Source: Blastocatellia bacterium
GTDB lineage: Bacteria; Acidobacteriota; Blastocatellia; Pyrinomonadales; Pyrinomonadaceae
Length of the DNA stretch: 48,638 nucleotides
Assembly: GCA_016789145.1 (NCBI GenBank)
Contig: JAEUQI010000015.1
Span: 1-48,638 of the forward strand
Reading direction: 5' to 3'
Shown: positions 44,594 through 48,638 of the stretch, piece by piece
How the letters are laid out: every line of letters begins with the position of its first letter
How positions within the stretch are numbered: position 1 is the stretch's first letter
Program-made: the position numbers and the translations under genes
The notes under the pieces: generated by a model
The model's database searches: none
Seen by the model: only the letters and a program-made list of their open reading frames with translations
Told to the model about the DNA's origin: nothing

Positions 44594-45064
44594 TTACCAA
44601 CGATGATATGCCGGATGGCCTTCTTGAACAGCGACGAATGTACCTCGGCACGTTGCACAGACCTTGTCGTTCGCAATTAATTCAGCCTCGACAGTCGCTC
44701 GGTCTTCGGCTGACTCAACGACGCGAGCCCTGAGATGTATCGGCGCATCGAACGGTGTTGGGCGCTTCAGCTTGACGTGAAAATCAGCTGTTACCGTGCA
44801 ATCAGGCTTGTCCTTGCCGTCGCGCTTCATCAGAAAATACGTCGCCGTCCAGTTCGAATGGCAATCTAGCAACACACCGATTATTCCGCCGTTCAACATT
44901 CCCGGAAACGCCTGATGCTCAGGGCTTGCATGCCAAACGGCAACAACGTCTTCGCTACCATCGTCTGCCGGAAAGCTCGCGATATGCAGCCCCTTATCAT
45001 TCGCCGGCCCACAACCGAAGCAAATGCTAGTTGGCGAGTATTCTTCTTGGAGACTTTTGTCCAT
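44594..45064 (-). CDS. PaaI-type hotdog thioesterase
   Basis: A 156-residue hotdog-fold protein. SPTSICFGCGPANDKGLHIA carries a C-x2-C, and FPGMLNGGIIGVLLDCHSNW is the central helix with the catalytic neighbourhood (HQAFPGMLNGG); VTADFHVKLKRPTPFD and LRARVVESAEDRATVEAELI complete the sheet. Such enzymes hydrolyse acyl-CoA thioesters. The ATG at 45064 is chosen; a GTG at 45070 is in frame. It is divergent from cstA, with a 10-bp palindrome between. Confidence 0.85.
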   Translation of the reverse strand: MDKSLQEEYSPTSICFGCGPANDKGLHIASFPADDGSEDVVAVWHASPEHQAFPGMLNGGIIGVLLDCHSNWTATYFLMKRDGKDKPDCTVTADFHVKLKRPTPFDAPIHLRARVVESAEDRATVEAELIANDKVCATCRGTFVAVQEGHPAYHRW

Positions 45065-45075
45065 AATCACCGAAG

Positions 45076-45101
45076 TTTACATATAGAAATTTATATGTAA
45101 A
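45076..45101. promoter_or_regulatory. 10-bp palindrome between thioesterase and cstA genes
   Basis: A perfect 10-bp inverted repeat (TTTACATATA at 45076-45085, TATATGTAAA at 45092-45101) with a 6-bp centre, in the divergent spacer, 42 bp before the cstA ATG. It looks like a dimer-regulator operator that could serve both genes. Confidence 0.55.
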
Positions 45102-45142
45102 GTTAAACCAGTTTCTTTTCACATAACAAGATTTACGAGAAT

Positions 45143-46846
45143 ATGCTCACTTTGCTCGCTATCGGCGTAATTGTTTGGCTCGTTTTTGGGTATTTTGGCT
45201 ATGGGCGTTGGGTCGCTCGGCAGTTCAAGTTGGATGCCGGGCGTGAGACGCCGGCTAATGCTGTGAACGATGGCGAAGATTTTGTGCCGACTCGGCCATT
45301 CTATCTATTTGGGCAGCATTTTTCGGCGATCGCCGCCGCCGGGCCGATCGCGGGGCCGATCATTGCCTGTTTGGCGTTTGGTTGGTTGCCGTGTTTGTTG
45401 TGGATCGCGTTGGGTGTTGTGCTGATCGGTGCGGTGCATGATTTTGCAGCTTTGACTTCGTCCGTGCGTCACGGGGCTCAGTCGATCGCTGAGATCACGC
45501 GCGACAAGCTTGGCGGCAAGGCCGGGCGAGTTTTGATGGCGTTCATTTGGATCGCGCTTGTTTACGTCGCGGTCGCATTTACAGACATTACGGCAGGAAC
45601 ATTTGTCGCGGGAGACGAAGCCTTGGTCGGCACAACTAGCTTCAATCCTGGCGGTGCCGTAGCGATGGCGAGCGTTCTATACCTCGGCCTCTCGATCATC
45701 CTAGGGCTCGTCGAACGCTTCGTAAAACCGCCGCTTTGGCTCGCTACGATCATCTTTGTGCCCGCAACCTTTGCACTAGCGTATGTCGGCACGATGTTCT
45801 CGCATGTGCTCGTTTTTGGTCATCAAACTTGGGCCATAATTATCATCGCGTATTGTATCGTCGCTTCGCTGCTGCCGGTCTGGGCATTGCTGCAGCCGCG
45901 TGGTTATCTCGGCGGCTTTGTATTGTATGCAGCGATCGCGGTTGGTGTGATCGGAATATTTTTTGGCGGCTACGAGATACAGCAACCGGCATTCAAATCG
46001 TTCGATATCGGCGGCATGACCGGAATGCTGTTCCCTTTCCTGTTCGTTACGATCGCATGCGGAGCATGCTCGGGCTTTCATGGTTTGGTCTGCTCAGGCA
46101 CGACATCGAAACAGATCGATAAGGAAACTCACACGCACGCGATCGGTTACGGAGCGATGCTCGCTGAGGGCTTTGTCGCATTTATCGCGCTTGTGGTTGT
46201 AATGATCGCGGCGAGCGATTCGCTCGTCGGTCCCGACGGTAAGAATCTATCGGCCGGGAAGATCTACGGCAATGGCATCGGCGAATTCCTCACGCTCATC
46301 ATTGGCAAGGAGAATCTGAAATTCGCGATCACGTTCGGAGCAATGGCGTTCTCGACGTTCGTTTTTGACACGCTCGATGTGACGATGCGCCTCGGGCGTT
46401 ATCTTGTGCAAGAACTGATCGGCATTCCCGGCAAGCTCGGTGCCGTGATCGGAACACTGGTGACCGTCGCCGTTCCGTTAGCTCTTATTTTCCTCGCAAA
46501 GCCCGGCAGCTACGTCGAATTTTGGACGCTGTTTGGCGCATCAAACCAGCTACTCGCGGCTCTGACACTGCTCTCGATCACCGTCTGGCTCTACAAAGCT
46601 CGCAAACGCATCGCTTACACGCTGCTGCCGATGTTGTTCGTTCTGGTTATCACACTGTGGGCTTTGGGCGTGATGGTATACAACAATTTCCAAGCGATGA
46701 CGGGTTTTGACGTGAAATTCATCAATGGCGTGATGTCGCTCGCGCTGATCGGTTTGGCGATCTTTTTGGTGATAACGGGACTGCTAAAGCTCCGCCGCGA
46801 CGATGATAATGAGGTCATAAGCGGCGAATTCGCGGAGGCAAATTAA
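45143..46846 (+). CDS. cstA: Carbon starvation protein / peptide transporter CstA
   Basis: A 567-residue polytopic membrane protein with about 15 hydrophobic segments. Signature stretches are FYLFGQHFSAIAAAGPIAGP, VLIGAVHDFAALTSSVRHGA, IACGACSGFHGLVCSGTTSK and FVFDTLDVTMRLGRYLVQEL. CstA-type carriers import pyruvate or peptides under carbon limitation; the family is about 480-700 residues long and this is a mid-length form. It lies 1 bp before the Cys-rich lipoprotein gene, which reads on in the same transcript. A palindrome upstream suggests local regulation. Confidence 0.93.
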   Translation: MLTLLAIGVIVWLVFGYFGYGRWVARQFKLDAGRETPANAVNDGEDFVPTRPFYLFGQHFSAIAAAGPIAGPIIACLAFGWLPCLLWIALGVVLIGAVHDFAALTSSVRHGAQSIAEITRDKLGGKAGRVLMAFIWIALVYVAVAFTDITAGTFVAGDEALVGTTSFNPGGAVAMASVLYLGLSIILGLVERFVKPPLWLATIIFVPATFALAYVGTMFSHVLVFGHQTWAIIIIAYCIVASLLPVWALLQPRGYLGGFVLYAAIAVGVIGIFFGGYEIQQPAFKSFDIGGMTGMLFPFLFVTIACGACSGFHGLVCSGTTSKQIDKETHTHAIGYGAMLAEGFVAFIALVVVMIAASDSLVGPDGKNLSAGKIYGNGIGEFLTLIIGKENLKFAITFGAMAFSTFVFDTLDVTMRLGRYLVQELIGIPGKLGAVIGTLVTVAVPLALIFLAKPGSYVEFWTLFGASNQLLAALTLLSITVWLYKARKRIAYTLLPMLFVLVITLWALGVMVYNNFQAMTGFDVKFINGVMSLALIGLAIFLVITGLLKLRRDDDNEVISGEFAEAN

Positions 46847-46847
46847 T

Positions 46848-47210
46848 ATGAAGAAGAACGTAATTTCTACCGTTTTCGCACTGGTCGTATTGATCGCGAT
46901 CGGCGTCGCATGCGGCGGTTCGAGCGCCGAATGTACCGGAAAGGTCACCTACCAAGGCAAGACGTTTGAGGGCAAGGACAAAACCGCCGAAAAGGCAAAG
47001 CTTAATGCCTGCAACAATTACTGTCGTGATGCCGATCCGCAGTTCGATGCCATGTATCGCATCTGGCTCGATTCGCCGAAAGGTAAGGCCGCAGGTTCAC
47101 CATCGAAACAGGAATCGATATTCAAGGATGCAGATCTGATGAAGTTCGTCACCGAAACCTGTGCGAACAAATGCGCCGCGTCGATGGATCCTGAGGCGAG
47201 TTGTAAGTAA
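46848..47210 (+). CDS. Small Cys-rich putative lipoprotein downstream of cstA
   Basis: A 120-residue exported protein. The N-terminus MKKNVISTVFALVVLIAIG, then VACGG is a probable lipoprotein signal with Cys22 (the residue before, VA, is acceptable; Gly at -3 is not ideal). Six further cysteines in ECTGKV, NACNNYCRD, ETCANKCAA and ASCK suggest three disulphides. Length and cysteine pattern match no family I know. It starts 1 bp after the cstA stop and abuts the stop of the convergent zinc-ribbon gene. Confidence 0.75.
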   Translation: MKKNVISTVFALVVLIAIGVACGGSSAECTGKVTYQGKTFEGKDKTAEKAKLNACNNYCRDADPQFDAMYRIWLDSPKGKAAGSPSKQESIFKDADLMKFVTETCANKCAASMDPEASCK

Positions 47211-47672
47211 CTATTGTTCTCTGGGAACGCGTTCAAGAATTCTCGTCGTGCGGTCGGTCACGCTGGCAATTGGCATCTGTGGTTCTTCAAGCTGTGCAGT
47301 TGTGCGTTCCTGTAGCAGCGGCTGTACCGGTAGATCGTTTGATCTGTAGGTGTTGAGACGAGCGTCGATCAGCTTCGGAACTTGCTTGAGCAGCGTCGCG
47401 CAAATGCCAAATATAGCGGCAAGATAGGCGATCGAGATCATCAAAACGAATTGAGGTTGGATGTTATTGCCGAGCAGAACGGCGACGAGCCCGACCAATA
47501 TTCCCAAACCGAACAGCACCGTCAAAAACACGGTCGTCAGAACATTGTCGAGCATTTTGCCGGGCAAACCTTCTTTGTCGATGTCGTCGCTCGACACCAT
47601 CATCTGCGAGCCACAGGATGTGCAGAACTTTTGCTTTTGATTGTGAGCTTGTCCGCAGTTTTGACAGTACAT
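47211..47672 (-). CDS. Zinc-ribbon membrane protein
   Basis: A 153-residue protein. The N-terminal zinc ribbon is YCQNCGQ...KFCTSCGSQM with two CxxC pairs, residues 3-20. Two transmembrane helices follow at about 46-70 (TTVFLTVLFGLGILVGLVAV) and 77-97 (FVLMISIAYLAAIFGICATL), and the tail is polar with PVQPLLQERTTAQ. It abuts the upstream membrane gene with no gap, so the two form an operon. Confidence 0.75.
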   Translation of the reverse strand: MYCQNCGQAHNQKQKFCTSCGSQMMVSSDDIDKEGLPGKMLDNVLTTVFLTVLFGLGILVGLVAVLLGNNIQPQFVLMISIAYLAAIFGICATLLKQVPKLIDARLNTYRSNDLPVQPLLQERTTAQLEEPQMPIASVTDRTTRILERVPREQ

Positions 47673-48317
47673 TTAGTTATTTCCGATCAATTTTGGATCG
47701 ATCTTTTCATCAAGCCAATTGGTCAGGTCCTCGATCGATTCGATATGAACAGGCTTGCCTTTCCACGCCTTGTAAGCAAAAACAATAAGCATGATCGAGG
47801 TGACAAGCTGGAAAATGCCATTCGCAATATCAGCCGCATCAACGGCATTTCCGATGGCTCCGAGAATGAATGTTACCAACAATATTCCGAGATGAGCCGC
47901 CAAACCTTGAGCCGCGTGAAAGCGAACTTTAGTCTCGCTTTTCGGTAACATTATCAACAGCACAACACCTGCGATCAGGCCAATGTACCATGGTATATAT
48001 GGCAAGGCTATCGCAATATTCTCCGAAATTCCAAGCTTTTCGATCTTTCGCGACGGCGAACGTTCTGCTGCCGCAATGTGTGCGGGCTGATAAGGAGCCG
48101 GAACATAGGCTCCCGCCGCAGGCTGCTGATAGCTTGCAAAATCGGCATTATCGAACCTCCGAGTACGCTCCTCGGTCGCAGCCGTCGGCATCGCACCCGA
48201 AAACGCCTGCGTTTCAGCGTTGGTCGTATGCAGCGAACTAGTCGCCGCCTCGGCCTGCGCCTTTACCTTCTCCGGAAAATCCGGATCCAGCGGATTTGTA
48301 TCGTACTTTGTAGCCAT
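47673..48317 (-). CDS. DUF4870-like membrane protein
   Basis: A 214-residue protein. Residues 1-95 are cytosolic and Ala/Pro/Glu/Tyr-rich low complexity (TEERTRRFDNADFASYQQ, AAGAYVPAPYQPAHIAA). Residues 105-180 carry about three to four helices (ALPYIPWYIGLIAGVVLLIM, GLAAHLGILLVTFILGAIGN, GIFQLVTSIMLIVFAYKAWK), with KVRFHAAQGL between them, a sequence typical of DUF4870/Tic20-like proteins. The C-terminus is acidic. Function unknown; it pairs with the zinc-ribbon gene. Confidence 0.75.
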   Translation of the reverse strand: MATKYDTNPLDPDFPEKVKAQAEAATSSLHTTNAETQAFSGAMPTAATEERTRRFDNADFASYQQPAAGAYVPAPYQPAHIAAAERSPSRKIEKLGISENIAIALPYIPWYIGLIAGVVLLIMLPKSETKVRFHAAQGLAAHLGILLVTFILGAIGNAVDAADIANGIFQLVTSIMLIVFAYKAWKGKPVHIESIEDLTNWLDEKIDPKLIGNN

Positions 48318-48386
48318 CGTTCTAATCGGATTTTACGATATTTTGAGCCGATATGTTCGCGAAATCGATGCTCAGTGCCTAGGGAG

Positions 48387-48638
48387 CTATTTCTTTCTGA
48401 GCCAGATCCCTGATAATCCCAAGGATGCACCAAGAACTAATAGTCCGATTTGAGTCAAGTCCCATTCGTTGAGCTCTGGCGAGTCGCCGTGGTAGAAACC
48501 AAAATTCGGATCTGATGCTCGCTGAATTCTAATCCGCTCCTTTTCCGCCTCTAACTCGGCGGATTTCGTTGAGGCAAAGTAACCACCAACCAAGCAACAT
48601 ACTGCCAAAACGAATAGGGATATTGGTTTGGCGCTCAT
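48387..48638 (-). CDS. Small two-helix membrane protein at window edge
   Basis: An 83-residue ORF whose first in-frame ATG coincides with the last base of the window, so the true start could lie further out. Two hydrophobic segments, residues 6-22 (ISLFVLAVCCLVGGYFA) and 63-80 (IGLLVLGASLGLSGIWL), flank a charged middle (SAELEAEKERIRIQ). No family recognised. Confidence 0.55.
   Translation of the reverse strand: MSAKPISLFVLAVCCLVGGYFASTKSAELEAEKERIRIQRASDPNFGFYHGDSPELNEWDLTQIGLLVLGASLGLSGIWLRKK

Overview
The window reads as chromosomal DNA of a free-living, Gram-negative (diderm) heterotroph. The best guess is an Acidobacteriota member of the Blastocatellia/Pyrinomonadales type. That is inferred from the mix of protein families: a paired TamB/TamA-like outer-membrane assembly system, a TonB receptor with an N-terminal carboxypeptidase-regulatory domain, DUF1844, CstA, a MazG/GalU/RibBA core set, and many short lipoproteins and signal-peptide proteins. 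No taxonomic marker such as rRNA is present. There is no rRNA, recognisable tRNA, CRISPR array, insertion sequence or prophage. Genes are tightly packed, and several convergent pairs abut or overlap.

Layout. 1-2044: the 5' part of a deoxyhypusine-synthase-like gene, an RCC1-repeat secreted protein and a small membrane protein. 2140-5632: class Ia ribonucleotide reductase (nrdA then nrdB, minus strand), with a strong promoter overlapped by two candidate NrdR boxes. 5950-7936: a lipoprotein, a PhnP-like metallo-hydrolase and a DUF1844 protein. 7991-9553: mazG and a FecR-like surface protein. 9600-11451: serS followed by a MazEF-type toxin-antitoxin pair. 11557-13587: galU and a convergent MFS transporter. 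13717-23252: a RibBA-like protein with a decayed GTP cyclohydrolase II half, then a TamB-like protein and a BamA/TamA-family barrel with about seven POTRA domains. 23262-28079: two cyclic-di-GMP proteins flanking a LysW-like zinc-ribbon protein and a PfkB kinase. 28091-31680: dienelactone hydrolase, a ZnuD-like TonB receptor and a small His/Cys-containing exported protein. 31765-34421: SixA phosphatase, a PhoB/PhoR-type two-component pair and a coiled-coil protein. 34488-35921: selA. 35922-36393: a non-coding stretch with 11-bp repeats resembling DnaA boxes and an extended -10 promoter. 36394-39803: an exported TPR-like protein, a PIN toxin with a 59-residue antitoxin, and serC. 40001-42478: two exported proteins, one with a striking 28-residue repeat. 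42535-45064: small membrane protein, YceH, an RNase D-like exonuclease, a DinB-like protein and a thioesterase. 45143-48638: cstA with a Cys-rich lipoprotein, a zinc-ribbon/DUF4870-like membrane pair and a small membrane protein.

How the parts fit. Most of the window is housekeeping: dNTP supply and sanitation (nrdAB, mazG), serine and seryl-tRNA metabolism (serC, serS, selA), envelope assembly (tamB/tamA, galU) and nutrient sensing (phoBR, cstA, TonB). The regulatory sites best supported by sequence are the nrd promoter with its paired NrdR-like boxes and a four-fold 11-bp-spaced Pho-box-like array ahead of phoB. Intrinsic terminators are clear after the FecR-like gene, after the TPR/carboxypeptidase-regulatory gene and after the 28-residue-repeat gene. 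The least explained items are the repeat cluster at 36091-36134, the LysW-like protein with a non-standard tail, the seven-POTRA barrel, the RibBA variant and the IFKI-repeat protein. I did not find a clearly new multi-gene defence or metabolic system.
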